Shown: positions 53,646-63,784 of the stretch, piece by piece
Position numbering within the stretch: position 1 is the first letter of the stretch
How the letters are laid out: each line of letters begins with the position of its first letter
From: Propioniciclava sp. MC1595
Lineage (GTDB): Bacteria; Actinomycetota; Actinomycetes; Propionibacteriales; Propionibacteriaceae
DNA length: 64,000 nucleotides
Reading direction: 5' to 3'
Assembly: GCF_017569205.1 (NCBI RefSeq)
Contig: NZ_CP071870.1
Coordinates: forward strand, 2,542,001-2,606,000
The notes under the pieces: model-generated
The model's input: only the letters and a program-made list of their open reading frames with translations
Told to the model about the DNA's origin: nothing
Databases searched by the model: none
Position numbers and translations under genes: made by a program

Positions 53646-55153
53646 CACTTGGCTCCCTTCACGACCGGGGCCGGGTCGGTGGTACCGACGTAGGCCAGGG
53701 TCGCCTTGGCGGTGGGCTCAACGAGCTGCACGGCGGGCTGCGGGACGAACCCGAGGAACAGCAGGATTCCGATGATCGGGACCATGACCGCCTTCTCGAC
53801 GCCGGTCAGGTCGCGACCGGTGAACTGGGCGGCGGTGGCCTCGCTGATCGGGCCGGTCATCGTGCGCTGGTACATGCGGAGCACGTACACGGCGGCGAGC
53901 ACGACACCGATGATCGAGACCGCGGTCACGATCGGGTAGCGGCTCCACGTGCCGGCGATCACCATGAACTCGCTCACGAACGGCCCGAGGCCCGGCAGCG
54001 ACAGGACCGACAGGCCCGAGACCAGCAGGACGCCCGCGGTGACCGGGGCCACCTTCTGGACGCCGCCGTACGCGGCGATGTCGTAGCTGCCGGTGCGCTT
54101 GGCCATGAAGCCCACGACGAGGAACATGGCGGCGGTCGAGAAGCCGTGGTTGAGCATGTAGAGGATCGAGCCGCTCATCGAGGCGGTGGTGAAGGCGTAG
54201 ATGCCCAGCACCATGAACCCGAAGTGGCTGACCGAGGTGTAGGACACCAGGCGCAGCAGGTTGCGGCTGCCGATGGCACCCAGGGCACCCCAGATGATCG
54301 AGACGACCGCGAACCACACCATGAACGGGGTGATCCACAGGGACGCCTCGGGGAACAGGCCCAGGCAGAACTTGATCATCCCGAAGGTGCCGATCTTGTC
54401 GAGCACGCCGACCAGCAGGGTCGAGGTGCCCGGGGTCGCGTTCTCGGCGGCGTCCGGCAGCCACGTGTGCAGCGGGACCATGGGCGCCTTGATGATGAAC
54501 GCGATCAGGAAGCCCAGCATGAGCCAGCGGCCGAGGTCACCGTCGAAGCGGATCGCGGCCAGGTCGGGCACGAGGTAGGAGGGCACGCCCTGGGCGGCGC
54601 CCACGACGTACACACCGACGACCGACGCCAGCATGATGAGACCACCGGCGAGGCTGAACAGCAGGAACTTGACCGCCGCGTAGCTGCGCCGCACGCCGCC
54701 GAAGCCGACGATCAGGAAGTACGTCGGGATCAGCGTCGCCTCGAAGAAGAGGTAGAACAGCAGGACGTCGTTGGCCATGAAGACGAACAGCGAGAGGCCC
54801 TCGAGGATCAGCACCAGCGCGAAGAACGCCTGCGCGCTCCAGCGGTTGGCCGGGGGCTCCCACTCCGCGATCAGGACCAGCGGGGTCAGGATCGCCGTCA
54901 TCAGCACCATCGCGATGCCCATGCCGTCGACGTCGAGGGCCCACCAGGCGCCGAACGCGCGGATCCAGGGCACCTGGACCGCGAGGTCGGTGCCGCCGGC
55001 GTGGAGCACCGCGACGGTGATCGCCACGGCCAGCGTGATGCCGGTGAAGACCAGGCCGAGCGCCCGCGCCGCACCCTTGCCCATCGGCAGGAGCAGCAGC
55101 ACACCGCCGATCAGCGGCAGCAGGCCGAGGAAGGTCAACCAGGGGAATGTCAT
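53645..55153 (-). CDS. nuoM: NADH-quinone oxidoreductase subunit M
   Basis: A 502-residue antiporter-like subunit with about 14 helices. It carries the family blocks LFYLFFEATLIPTYFLIVGFG with the channel Glu, PMVPLHTWLPDAAENATPGTS and LVSYTSVSHFGFMVLGIYAF. RBS GGGAGGAG precedes ATG 55153, 13 bp past the nuoL stop, the only clear re-initiation site among the distal membrane subunits. Confidence 0.97.
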   Translation of the reverse strand: MTFPWLTFLGLLPLIGGVLLLLPMGKGAARALGLVFTGITLAVAITVAVLHAGGTDLAVQVPWIRAFGAWWALDVDGMGIAMVLMTAILTPLVLIAEWEPPANRWSAQAFFALVLILEGLSLFVFMANDVLLFYLFFEATLIPTYFLIVGFGGVRRSYAAVKFLLFSLAGGLIMLASVVGVYVVGAAQGVPSYLVPDLAAIRFDGDLGRWLMLGFLIAFIIKAPMVPLHTWLPDAAENATPGTSTLLVGVLDKIGTFGMIKFCLGLFPEASLWITPFMVWFAVVSIIWGALGAIGSRNLLRLVSYTSVSHFGFMVLGIYAFTTASMSGSILYMLNHGFSTAAMFLVVGFMAKRTGSYDIAAYGGVQKVAPVTAGVLLVSGLSVLSLPGLGPFVSEFMVIAGTWSRYPIVTAVSIIGVVLAAVYVLRMYQRTMTGPISEATAAQFTGRDLTGVEKAVMVPIIGILLFLGFVPQPAVQLVEPTAKATLAYVGTTDPAPVVKGAK

Positions 55154-55166
55154 GTCAACTCCTCCC

Positions 55167-57086
55167 TCAACCCAGCTGGGTGAGGATCAGAACGGCACCC
55201 ACGACCAGTGCTCCCAGCACCATGGTGAGGGCGTAGCTGCGGGCGTACCCGGTCTGCAGGCGGCGCATCTGCGTGGACAGGCCACCGAAGGCCTGCGCAC
55301 CGCCGTCGACCATCCGGTCGATGCCCTTGGCGTCCGTGGTGTCGACGGCCGTGGCCATCGCGGTCGCCGGGGTCACGAACAGGAAGTCGTTGACCTGGTC
55401 GCCGAACAGGACGTTGCGTCCGGCCAGCGTGATCGGGTTGTTGGTCGCCGGGGCGGTCACCGGGATGGAGCCGCGGCCGAAGACCAGCCAGGCGGCCACC
55501 ACGCCGAGGGCCACGACGGCCATCGTCATCCAACCGACCGGGGTCGGGACGAGGCTGAGCTCGTGCGGGTGGTTGCCCACCGCGGGGGCCAGCCACTCCT
55601 GGATCCAGAAGTTCATCACGATGCCGGACACGATCGACAGGGCGGCGAGGATGATCAGCGGGATCGTCATCACCTTCGGCGACTCGTGCGGGTGGACCCC
55701 GGGCTGCCAACGCTTCTCGCCGAAGAACGTCATCAGCATCAGGCGCGTCATGTAGAACGCGGTGATGCCGGCGCCGATCAGCGCGCACACACCGATGAAG
55801 GTGTTGTCGGCGAAGGCGGCCTCGATGATGTGGTCCTTGGAGAAGTAGCCCGAGAAGAACGGGAACCCGATGATCGCCAGGTAGCCCATGGCGAACGTCA
55901 GGAACGTCACCTTCATGACCTTGCTCAGCGCGCCGTAGTGGCGCATGTCCACGTCGTCGTTCATGCCGTGCATGACAGAACCGGCGCCGAGGAACATGTT
56001 GGCCTTGAAGAAGCCGTGCGTGAGCAGGTGGAAGATCGCGAACGCGTAGCCGGCCGGCCCGATGCCCGCGGCGAGCATCATGTAGCCGATCTGCGACATC
56101 GTCGAACCGGCGAGCACCTTCTTGATGTCGTCCTGGCTCGTACCGATCCAGGCCCCGGCGAGCAGCGTCACCGTGGCGACGACCACGACGGCCATCTGGG
56201 CGGTGGGCGCGGCCTCGAACAGGGCGTGGCTACGGACGACCAGGTAGACACCGGCGGTGACCATCGTGGCGGCGTGGATGAGCGCCGACACCGGGGTCGG
56301 GCCCTCCATGGCGTCCAGGAGCCAGGCCTGCAGCGGGACCTGCGCGGACTTGCCGCACGCGCCCAGGAGCAGGAACAGGCCGATGAGGGTGGCCCACAGC
56401 GGCTCGGTGCCGGCGGCGCCCGCGTTCACCTCGGTGAACTTGGAGCTGCCGAACATGGCGAGCATGGTGCTGATCGCCATCAGCATGCCGAGGTCACCGA
56501 CGCGGTTCATGACGAAGGCCTTGGTGCCTGCGGCGGCGGCGGACGGCTTGTGCTGCCAGAACGAGATCAGCAGCATCGATGCGAGGCCCACGCCCTCCCA
56601 ACCCACGAAGAGGATCAGGTAGTTGTCGGCGAGCACCAGCAAGAGCATGGCGGCCACGAACAGGTTCAGGTAGGCGAAGAACCGGCGGCGGCGCGGGTCA
56701 TGGCTCATGTAGCCGATCGAGTAGACGTGGATGAGGCCACCCACGCCGGTGATCAGCATCGCGAAGAGGATCGAGAGCTGGTCGACCAGGAGGCCGACCT
56801 GGAAGCTCCACTCCCCCACGGTGAACCACGTGTACACGGGGGCCGACACCGCGCGCTCGGTGGCCGGGGCCAACAGCTGCTCGGCGAACAGGCACACCGC
56901 GATCGCGAACGACCAGAACACCGCCGCGGTGGCGACCAGGTGACCCCACGCGTCGGACAACTTGCCCGCCAGCAGGAGGAGGCCGGCCACGACCGCCGGG
57001 ACGGCGATCATCGTCCACGCCCAGGTGAACATCCCGGTCGCGGCGACCGGTTCGGCGATGGTTTCGAGAAGGATCACGTCGCCCAC
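55167..57086 (-). CDS. nuoL: NADH-quinone oxidoreductase subunit L
   Basis: A 639-residue antiporter-like subunit with about 16 helices and the long C-terminal lateral helix that spans NuoM and NuoN. Family motifs include LFVGWEGVGLASMLLI, SAQVPLQAWLLDAMEGPTPVSALIHAATM and AGSTMSQIGYMMLAAG. GTG 57086 follows the nuoK stop by 1 bp. Confidence 0.97.
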   Translation of the reverse strand: MGDVILLETIAEPVAATGMFTWAWTMIAVPAVVAGLLLLAGKLSDAWGHLVATAAVFWSFAIAVCLFAEQLLAPATERAVSAPVYTWFTVGEWSFQVGLLVDQLSILFAMLITGVGGLIHVYSIGYMSHDPRRRRFFAYLNLFVAAMLLLVLADNYLILFVGWEGVGLASMLLISFWQHKPSAAAAGTKAFVMNRVGDLGMLMAISTMLAMFGSSKFTEVNAGAAGTEPLWATLIGLFLLLGACGKSAQVPLQAWLLDAMEGPTPVSALIHAATMVTAGVYLVVRSHALFEAAPTAQMAVVVVATVTLLAGAWIGTSQDDIKKVLAGSTMSQIGYMMLAAGIGPAGYAFAIFHLLTHGFFKANMFLGAGSVMHGMNDDVDMRHYGALSKVMKVTFLTFAMGYLAIIGFPFFSGYFSKDHIIEAAFADNTFIGVCALIGAGITAFYMTRLMLMTFFGEKRWQPGVHPHESPKVMTIPLIILAALSIVSGIVMNFWIQEWLAPAVGNHPHELSLVPTPVGWMTMAVVALGVVAAWLVFGRGSIPVTAPATNNPITLAGRNVLFGDQVNDFLFVTPATAMATAVDTTDAKGIDRMVDGGAQAFGGLSTQMRRLQTGYARSYALTMVLGALVVGAVLILTQLG

Positions 57087-57087
57087 C

Positions 57088-57387
57088 TCAGAGCTTCAGC
57101 AGGTTGGCGTCGTCGACCGAGGTCGAGCGGCGCGTCTTGTAGATCGAGACGATGATGGCCAGACCCACCACGACCTCGGCTGCGGCCACGACCATCACGA
57201 AGAAGGCCGTGGTCTGACCGTCGAGGGTTCCGGTGATGTGGGCACCGGCCACGAACGCCAGGTTGCAGGCGTTCAGCATCAGCTCCACGCAGAGGAACGC
57301 GACGAGCGCGTTGCGGCGCAGCATCACGCCGATGGCGCCGATGACGAACAGGATGGCGGCCAGGAAGAGGTAGTTCTCCGGGTTCAT
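57088..57387 (-). CDS. nuoK: NADH-quinone oxidoreductase subunit K
   Basis: A 99-residue subunit with three membrane helices; the conserved Glu residues in [13 protein letters not shown] and [11 protein letters not shown] lie on the proton path. The ATG at 57387 ([13 protein letters not shown]) matches relatives; a GTG one codon earlier is possible. It sits between nuoJ and nuoL with almost no spacing. Confidence 0.96.
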   Translation of the reverse strand: MNPENYLFLAAILFVIGAIGVMLRRNALVAFLCVELMLNACNLAFVAGAHITGTLDGQTTAFFVMVVAAAEVVVGLAIIVSIYKTRRSTSVDDANLLKL

Positions 57388-57395
57388 CACGGTGA

Positions 57396-58211
57396 TCAGT
57401 CCTCCTCGTCCTCGTCGCGCACGGCCTCGATGGCCGCGAAGGTGCTGCCGGTGACCTGCGTGAGCGGGGCGGGGTCGATCGTGGCGCCGCGCATGACGAG
57501 CGTCTGGCTGATCGACTTCTCCGACACCGTGCCGTCCGGGAGCAGGGCACCGACGCCGATGGCGTTGCTGCCCGCGTACACGCCCGAGTTGGGCAGCGAG
57601 CCGGGGTGCTCGCCCTTGGTCTTGTAGGCGTACATGCGGTCGGCGGCGAGCTCGGGCTGGCCCTTGCGCGGGCGGACCCGCTGGCCGTGCGCCAGCAGCA
57701 TCGCGCCGACGGCGGCCACGATGAGCAGGGCGGCCGAGAGCTCGAACACGAAGACGTAGCGACCGAAGAGCAGGTTGGCCAGCCCCTCGACGTTGCCCCC
57801 GAACTCGCTGTTCGCCGCGGCCACCGTGGCCGGCTCCGTGTGGAGTGCGCCGCCGATGGCGAAGAACAGGAAGGCCAGGATGCCGATCCCGCCGAGGATC
57901 GCCAGCGGGCGCTGGCCCTTCAGCGTCTCGACCGTCGAGTCGGGCGTGGTGATGCCGACCATCATGAGGACGAACAGGAACATCATCAGCACCGCGCCGG
58001 TGTAGACGATGATCTGCACCATCGCCAGGAACGGGGCGTCCAGCGACGCGTACAGGGCGGCGAGGCCCATCATCGTGACCGCCACCGACAGGGCCGCGTA
58101 CACGGCGCGCCGGCTCAGCACCAGACCGAGGGCACCGAGGATGGTGAGCGGGGCCACCACCCAGAACGTCACCTCCGCCCCGGTGACGAGGGGAACGAGC
58201 AGGGTGTTCAC
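57396..58211 (-). CDS. nuoJ: NADH-quinone oxidoreductase subunit J
   Basis: A 271-residue subunit with five membrane helices; the conserved [22 protein letters not shown] and an acid tail follow. The C-terminal 90 residues past the last helix (from [17 protein letters not shown]) are a soluble extension not found in E. coli NuoJ (about 184 residues) but usual in actinobacteria. GTG 58211 overlaps the nuoI stop by 4 bp. Confidence 0.95.
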   Translation of the reverse strand: MNTLLVPLVTGAEVTFWVVAPLTILGALGLVLSRRAVYAALSVAVTMMGLAALYASLDAPFLAMVQIIVYTGAVLMMFLFVLMMVGITTPDSTVETLKGQRPLAILGGIGILAFLFFAIGGALHTEPATVAAANSEFGGNVEGLANLLFGRYVFVFELSAALLIVAAVGAMLLAHGQRVRPRKGQPELAADRMYAYKTKGEHPGSLPNSGVYAGSNAIGVGALLPDGTVSEKSISQTLVMRGATIDPAPLTQVTGSTFAAIEAVRDEDEED

Positions 58212-58768
58212 GAGGCGACCTCCTCGGTCTCGGCGGGGCCGGTGCGCGTGTCCGGGACGCCGGTGGGCGGCAGGCCGAGGAAGTAGTCCTTCTCGTCGTT
58301 GCCCAGGCGCCGCGGGTGGGGCGGCTCCTCCATGCCCGGCAGCAGCGGGGCCAGGAGGCGGTCCTTGGTGTAGATCATCTTCTCGCGGGTCAGGTCGGCC
58401 AGCTTGAAGTCGTTGGTCATCGTCAGCGCGCGCGTCGGGCACGCCTCGATGCACATGCCGCAGAGGATGCACCGCAGGTAGTTGATCTGGTACACCGAGC
58501 CGTACCGCTCGCCGGGCGAGTAGCGGGCCTCCTCGGTGTTCGAGGCGCCCTCCACGTAGATCGCGTCGGCGGGGCACGCCCAGGCGCACAGCTCGCAGCC
58601 CACGCACTTCTCCAGGCCGTCGGGCCAGCGGTTCAGCTGGTGGCGGCCGTGGAAGCGCGGAGCCGTGATCTTCTCCTGCCCCTTCTCGGGGTAGCCCTGC
58701 GTGAAGGTCTTCCGGAACATCGTCCGGAACGTGACGCCGAAGCCGGCCCAGCCATCGAACAGGCCCAT
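58208..58768 (-). CDS. nuoI: NADH-quinone oxidoreductase subunit I
   Basis: A 186-residue subunit with two [4Fe-4S] clusters (N6a/N6b): [19 protein letters not shown] and [16 protein letters not shown]. It links the peripheral arm to NuoB. The ATG at 58768 overlaps the nuoH stop by one base. Compare the much shorter NuoI-like protein at 32049-32396, which lacks the N-terminal membrane-associated helix. Confidence 0.97.
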   Translation of the reverse strand: MGLFDGWAGFGVTFRTMFRKTFTQGYPEKGQEKITAPRFHGRHQLNRWPDGLEKCVGCELCAWACPADAIYVEGASNTEEARYSPGERYGSVYQINYLRCILCGMCIEACPTRALTMTNDFKLADLTREKMIYTKDRLLAPLLPGMEEPPHPRRLGNDEKDYFLGLPPTGVPDTRTGPAETEEVAS

Positions 58769-60075
58769 CACTCCACGTCCTTCCTGTCGTCGGTCTCGGT
58801 CGTGCCGTGGACCACATCGGCGAGCTCGGGCAGCGTCTGGCCGGGCATCGGGGGCACCGGGTAGCCGCCGGCGAAGGCGTCGAAGGGCTCGTCCACGTCG
58901 GCCATGCCGTCCACCTTGCCGTTGCCACCGCCGAGGAACATGACGGCGAGCAGGAGGGCGAAGACGACGCCGATGATGATCCAGAGCATCGGGCCCTGGA
59001 GCAGGCCGTGGTTCGTCAGGCCGCGCAGCAGCGCGATGACCATGACCCAGGCCAGCGAGATCGGGATGAGCCACTTCCAACCCAGGTTCATGAACTGGTC
59101 GTACCGGAAGCGCGGCAGCGACGCGCGCACCCAGACGAAGAAGAAGATCATCAGCTGGACCTTGATCACGAACCAGAGCAGTCCCCACCAGCCGGTGTCG
59201 GGGATGATGAAGCCCAGCGGCCAGATGGCCTTGTAGCCACCGAGGAACAGCGTGGTGACGACAGCCGACAGCGTCGTCATGTTGATGTACTCGGTGAGGT
59301 AGAAGATCGCGTACCGGAAGCCGGTGTACTCGGTGATGTGGCCCGAGACCAGCTCGGACTCACACTCGGGGAGGTCGAACGGCACGCGGTTGGACTCGCC
59401 CAGCATCGAGATCACGTAGATCACGAACGACGGCAGCAGGAGCAGCCAGTACCATTGCTGCAGGCCGAGCGGGTTCGCGCCGAAGAGCGGCAGGCCCTGC
59501 GCCTCGACGATCTGGCCGGTCGACATCGAGCCGGCGTAGAGGAACACCGCGACGTAGGACAGGCCCATCGAGATCTCGTAGCTGATCATCTGCGCGCTGG
59601 AGCGCATCGAGCCGAGCAGCGAGTAGGGCGACTGCGACGAGTAGCCGGCCAGCACGAAGCCGTAGACGGCGGTCGAGGCGGCGGCGAGCAGCACGAGCGC
59701 GGAGACCGGGAGGTCGGCGACCTGCAGGCGGGTCTCCACCCCGAACATGGTCACCTGGCCACCCATCGGGATCACCGACCAGGCGGTGAAGGCCGACACA
59801 CCGGCGATGACCGGGGCCAGGGTGTACAGGACCCTGTCCACCATGCCGGGGGCGAAGTCCTCCTTGAGGAGGAACTTCAGGCCGTCACCCAAGGTCTGCC
59901 CCAGGCCGAACGGGCCGTTCATGATCGGGCCCTTGCGCTGCTGCATCTTGCCCAGCACTCGGCGCTCGAACCACACGTTGATGATCTGCCAGGTCAGCAC
60001 CAGGATCACGATGCCGATGGCCTTGATCGCGACGATCCACCACGGATCGTTCATGACGAAGGGTTCAGGGGTCAT
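58768..60075 (-). CDS. nuoH: NADH-quinone oxidoreductase subunit H
   Basis: A 435-residue membrane subunit with eight helices that joins the arms and shapes the quinone site. It has [32 protein letters not shown] and EVSMGL-type and [19 protein letters not shown] blocks. The C-terminus extends about 80 residues beyond that of E. coli with an acidic soluble tail, as in other actinobacteria. ATG 60075 overlaps the nuoG stop (ATGA). Confidence 0.97.
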   Translation of the reverse strand: MTPEPFVMNDPWWIVAIKAIGIVILVLTWQIINVWFERRVLGKMQQRKGPIMNGPFGLGQTLGDGLKFLLKEDFAPGMVDRVLYTLAPVIAGVSAFTAWSVIPMGGQVTMFGVETRLQVADLPVSALVLLAAASTAVYGFVLAGYSSQSPYSLLGSMRSSAQMISYEISMGLSYVAVFLYAGSMSTGQIVEAQGLPLFGANPLGLQQWYWLLLLPSFVIYVISMLGESNRVPFDLPECESELVSGHITEYTGFRYAIFYLTEYINMTTLSAVVTTLFLGGYKAIWPLGFIIPDTGWWGLLWFVIKVQLMIFFFVWVRASLPRFRYDQFMNLGWKWLIPISLAWVMVIALLRGLTNHGLLQGPMLWIIIGVVFALLLAVMFLGGGNGKVDGMADVDEPFDAFAGGYPVPPMPGQTLPELADVVHGTTETDDRKDVE

Positions 60076-62468
60076 GCCGCACCTCCGGTGACAGTAACGG
60101 TCTGGCCCGCCGTGACGCGGAGCTCCCCGAGCCCCTCACCCAGACGGTTGCCGGGGATCCACACGACCCCGTCGACCATGGAGTCCTCCACGAACAGCGG
60201 CAGGGTCACCTGTCCGCCACCCGCGGTGATCGTGACGTCGTCGCCCTCGGTGAGGCCGAGACCGGACGCCGTGGCCGGGCTGAGGCGCGCGACCAGCGGC
60301 TTGGCGGTCGCCTTGAGCGCGTCCGCGCCGTCGTTGGCGGCCGAGCCGTCGATCAGCAGGCGCCACGAGGCCAGGACCAGGCCCTCGCCCGCGGGGGCAA
60401 CCGGCAGGTCCTCGTTCGGGGCCGCCGCGCGCTCGCCGTCCCAGATGCCGAGCTCGTCGAACTCGGCCTTGGCGGCCTTCGCGGTGCGGACGCCGAGGTC
60501 CGAACCCAGCGCGTCGGCGAGCATCGCCAGCGCGCGCAGGTCGGTCATCGGGGAACCGTGCGCCTTGTCGACGCGGTTGACCCGGCCCTCGCGGTGCTCC
60601 CAGTTCAGGAACGTGCCGGCCTGCTCCTCCAGCAGGCCGACCGGCAGCACCACGTCGGCGCGCTCGGTGACCTCGGAGACGCGGGTCTCGAGGCTCAGGA
60701 CGAAGCCGGCCCGCTCGATGCCCTCGCGCGCGGCGACGGCGTCGGCGAAGTCGGTCGGCTGGACGCCGGACACGACCAGGGCGGCCAGGTCGCCGTTCGC
60801 GGCGGCGTACAGCATCGCCCCGGCGTCGAGGCCCGGCGTCGCGGGCAGCGAGGAGACGCCCCACGCGGCACCCACGTCGACGCGGGCACCGGCGTCGGTG
60901 ACCAGGCGGCCACCGGGCAGCAGGTTCGGCAGGCAGCCGGCCTCGATGGCGCCCCGGTCACCCGCACGCCGCGGCACCCAGGCCAGGCGTGCCCCGGTGC
61001 GGCGGGTGAGGTCCACCAGCGCGGACAGCGTCGCGCGCGACCCGGCGGCACGCTCGCCCACGAGGACGATCGTGGTGGCGTCGGCGTCCAACTTGGCCAC
61101 GACCTCGGCCTCCGTGCCGGGCACGGTCGGGACGAGGTGGGCGGACAGCTTGGCCTGGCCGTTGGTCAGGTACGGGGCCACCGCGACGACCTTGAGGCCC
61201 TTCTTGCGCGCCGCCTTGCGCAGGCGCAGGAAGACGATCGGGCTCTCCTCCTCGGGCTCGAAGTCCACGCAGATGACCTGCTTGGCCTGCTCGAGGTCGG
61301 CGTAGGTGACGCCGTCGCCGAGGCGCTTGCCGGCCACGGCGTGGGCGAGGAACTGGCCCTCCTCCACGGAGTGCTCGCGGGCCCGGAAGTCCACGTTGTT
61401 CGTCCCGAGCACGGCGCGGGCGAACTTGGCGTAACCGTAGGCGTTCTCGAGCGTGAGGCGTCCACCGGTCAGGACGCCGACGCTGCTGCCGGCGGCCTTG
61501 AGGCCCGCCACCGCGGCGTCGATGGCCTCGGGCCAGGACGCGGGGCGCAGGACGTCGCCGTCGCGGACCAGCGGGGTCGTGACCCGGTCGGCCTGGCGGC
61601 CGGAGCGGAAGGCGAAGCGACCGCGGTCGCAGTTCCACTCCTCGTTCACCTCGGGGGCGTTGCCGGCGAGGCGACGCTTGACCTGGAAGTGGCGGTGGTC
61701 GGAGCGCAGCTGGCAGCCGGCGGCGCAGATCTCACAGGTGACCGGCGTCGACACGAGGTCGAACGGACGGGCCTGGAAGCGGTAGTCGGCGCTGGTCAGC
61801 GCGCCCACCGGGCAGATCTGGACGACGTTGCCGGAGAAGTAGCTGTCGTACGGGTCGTCGGCGTAGATGCCGACCTGCTGCAGCGCACCGCGCTCGACCA
61901 GGGCGATGAACGGGTCACCGGAGATCTGCTCGGAGAAGCGGGTGCAGCGCGCGCACAGCACGCAGCGCTCGCGGTCGAGCAGGATCTGCGCGGACACCGA
62001 CACCGGCTTGGGGAAGGTGCGCTTGACCCCGTCGTAGCGCGACTCGGCGTAGCCGTGGCTCAGGGCCTGGTTCTGCAAGGGGCACTCGCCGCCCTTGTCG
62101 CAGATGGGGCAGTCGAGCGGGTGGTTGATCAGCAGGAACTCGAGCATGCCCTTCTGGGCCTTCTCGGCGACCGGCGAGCTCACCTGCGTCTGGATCTGCA
62201 TGTTCGGCGCGACCTCGAGCGTGCAGGACGCCTGCGGCTTCGGCATGCCGCGCCCGTTGCCCATGTCGGGGACCTCGACCATGCACTGGCGGCAGGCGCC
62301 GACCGGGTCGAGCAGCGGGTGGTCGCAGAACCGCGGGATGTCGATGCCGATCATCTCCGCGGCACGGATGGCGAGGGTGCCCTTGGGCACCTGCACCTCG
62401 GTGCCGTCGATGAACACCGAGATCAGGTCGCTCTTCTCGACGGCTCCAGCCTTGGCGTCGACGCTCAT
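60072..62468 (-). CDS. nuoG: NADH-quinone oxidoreductase subunit G
   Basis: A 798-residue iron-sulfur subunit. The [2Fe-2S] cluster uses C48, C59, C62 and C82; next are HPLDCPICDKGGECPLQ and CVLCARCTRFSEQISG, then CEICAAGCQL, giving the N4/N5/N7-type set. A molybdopterin-oxidoreductase-like domain fills the rest, including GTFLNWEHREGRVNR. ATG 62468 overlaps the nuoF stop by 4 bp. Confidence 0.97.
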   Translation of the reverse strand: MSVDAKAGAVEKSDLISVFIDGTEVQVPKGTLAIRAAEMIGIDIPRFCDHPLLDPVGACRQCMVEVPDMGNGRGMPKPQASCTLEVAPNMQIQTQVSSPVAEKAQKGMLEFLLINHPLDCPICDKGGECPLQNQALSHGYAESRYDGVKRTFPKPVSVSAQILLDRERCVLCARCTRFSEQISGDPFIALVERGALQQVGIYADDPYDSYFSGNVVQICPVGALTSADYRFQARPFDLVSTPVTCEICAAGCQLRSDHRHFQVKRRLAGNAPEVNEEWNCDRGRFAFRSGRQADRVTTPLVRDGDVLRPASWPEAIDAAVAGLKAAGSSVGVLTGGRLTLENAYGYAKFARAVLGTNNVDFRAREHSVEEGQFLAHAVAGKRLGDGVTYADLEQAKQVICVDFEPEEESPIVFLRLRKAARKKGLKVVAVAPYLTNGQAKLSAHLVPTVPGTEAEVVAKLDADATTIVLVGERAAGSRATLSALVDLTRRTGARLAWVPRRAGDRGAIEAGCLPNLLPGGRLVTDAGARVDVGAAWGVSSLPATPGLDAGAMLYAAANGDLAALVVSGVQPTDFADAVAAREGIERAGFVLSLETRVSEVTERADVVLPVGLLEEQAGTFLNWEHREGRVNRVDKAHGSPMTDLRALAMLADALGSDLGVRTAKAAKAEFDELGIWDGERAAAPNEDLPVAPAGEGLVLASWRLLIDGSAANDGADALKATAKPLVARLSPATASGLGLTEGDDVTITAGGGQVTLPLFVEDSMVDGVVWIPGNRLGEGLGELRVTAGQTVTVTGGAA

Positions 62469-63784
62469 GCGTGGCCTCCAGCGGTCTTGACGGGGAACAG
62501 GGCGCTCTTGGCGTAGGGGAACAGCTCCCAGGCGGGCGTGGTGTAGCCGGCCTCGAACTCGGAGCGGAACTCCTTCACCGCCGAGGTCACGCAGGCGACG
62601 GCACCGTCGGCCAGGGCGCAGAACGACCGGCCACCGATGTTCTCGGCGACGTCGAGCATCTTCTCGATGTCGCCCTCCTGGGCCTGCCCGGCCTCGAACT
62701 TCTTCAGCATCTGCACGAGCCACCAGTTGCCCTCGCGGCACGGCGTGCACTTGCCACAGGACTCGTGCTTGTAGAACTCGATCCAGCGCAGCGTCGTGCG
62801 CACCACCGAGGTGGTCTCGTCGAAGATCTGCAGGGCGCGGGTGCCGAGCAGCGACCCCGCAGCCGCGACGGCCTCGAAGTCGAGCGGCATGTCGAGGGCG
62901 TCCTTGGTGAGGATCTGGGTCGAGCTGCCACCGGGGGTGAAGAACTTCAGCTCGTGCCCGTTGCGCATGCCGCCGGCCAGCTCGATGAGCTGGCGCAGCG
63001 TGATGCCCATCGGCGCCTCGAACTGGCCCGGGTTGGCCACGTGGCCCGAGAGGGAGAAGATGCCGTGGCCCTTGCTCTTCTCGGTCCCCATCGACGAGAA
63101 CCAGGCGGCCCCGTTGGCGATGATGGCCGGGACGGACGCGATCGACTCGACGTTGTTCACGACGGTCGGGGACGCGTACAGGCCCGCGACGGCCGGGAAC
63201 GGCGGGCGCAGGCGCGGCTGCCCACGGCGTCCCTCGAGGGAGTCGAGGAGCGCGGTCTCCTCGCCGCAGATGTAGGCTCCGGCGCCGGCGTGCACGACGA
63301 GCTCGAGGTCGTGGCCGGTGCCCAGGATGTTCTTCCCCAGGTAGCCGGCCGAGTAGGCCTCGCGCACCGCCTGCTGGAGGCGGCGGATCACGTGCAGGAC
63401 CTCGCCACGGATGTAGATGAAGGCGAAGTGCGAGCGGATCGCGTAGGCGCTGATGATGACGCCCTCGACCAGCGCGTGCGGGTTGGCCATCATGAGCGGG
63501 ATGTCCTTGCAGGTGCCCGGCTCGGACTCGTCGGCGTTGACCACGAGGTACTTGGGGTTGGGGTTGTCCTGCGGGACGAAGCTCCACTTCATGCCCGTCG
63601 GGAAGCCCGCGCCGCCACGGCCACGCAGGCCGGCGTCCTTGACCTCGTTGATGACCTCGTCGGGGGTCATCTTCAGCGCCTTGCGCAGGGCCTGGTAGCC
63701 GCCGCGGCGCTCGTAGTTGGTGATCTTCCAGGAACGCTCGTCGGCCCAGTTGGCCGAGAGGACCGGGGTGAGGGTGTCCGTCAC
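62465..63784 (-). CDS. nuoF: NADH-quinone oxidoreductase subunit F
   Basis: A 439-residue subunit that binds NADH, FMN and the N3 cluster. Family blocks are GRGGAGFPTGMKWSF, NADESEPGTCKD and the cluster ligand stretch ESCGKCTPCREGNWW. GTG 63784 overlaps the nuoE stop by 4 bp. Length is typical. Confidence 0.98.
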   Translation of the reverse strand: MTDTLTPVLSANWADERSWKITNYERRGGYQALRKALKMTPDEVINEVKDAGLRGRGGAGFPTGMKWSFVPQDNPNPKYLVVNADESEPGTCKDIPLMMANPHALVEGVIISAYAIRSHFAFIYIRGEVLHVIRRLQQAVREAYSAGYLGKNILGTGHDLELVVHAGAGAYICGEETALLDSLEGRRGQPRLRPPFPAVAGLYASPTVVNNVESIASVPAIIANGAAWFSSMGTEKSKGHGIFSLSGHVANPGQFEAPMGITLRQLIELAGGMRNGHELKFFTPGGSSTQILTKDALDMPLDFEAVAAAGSLLGTRALQIFDETTSVVRTTLRWIEFYKHESCGKCTPCREGNWWLVQMLKKFEAGQAQEGDIEKMLDVAENIGGRSFCALADGAVACVTSAVKEFRSEFEAGYTTPAWELFPYAKSALFPVKTAGGHA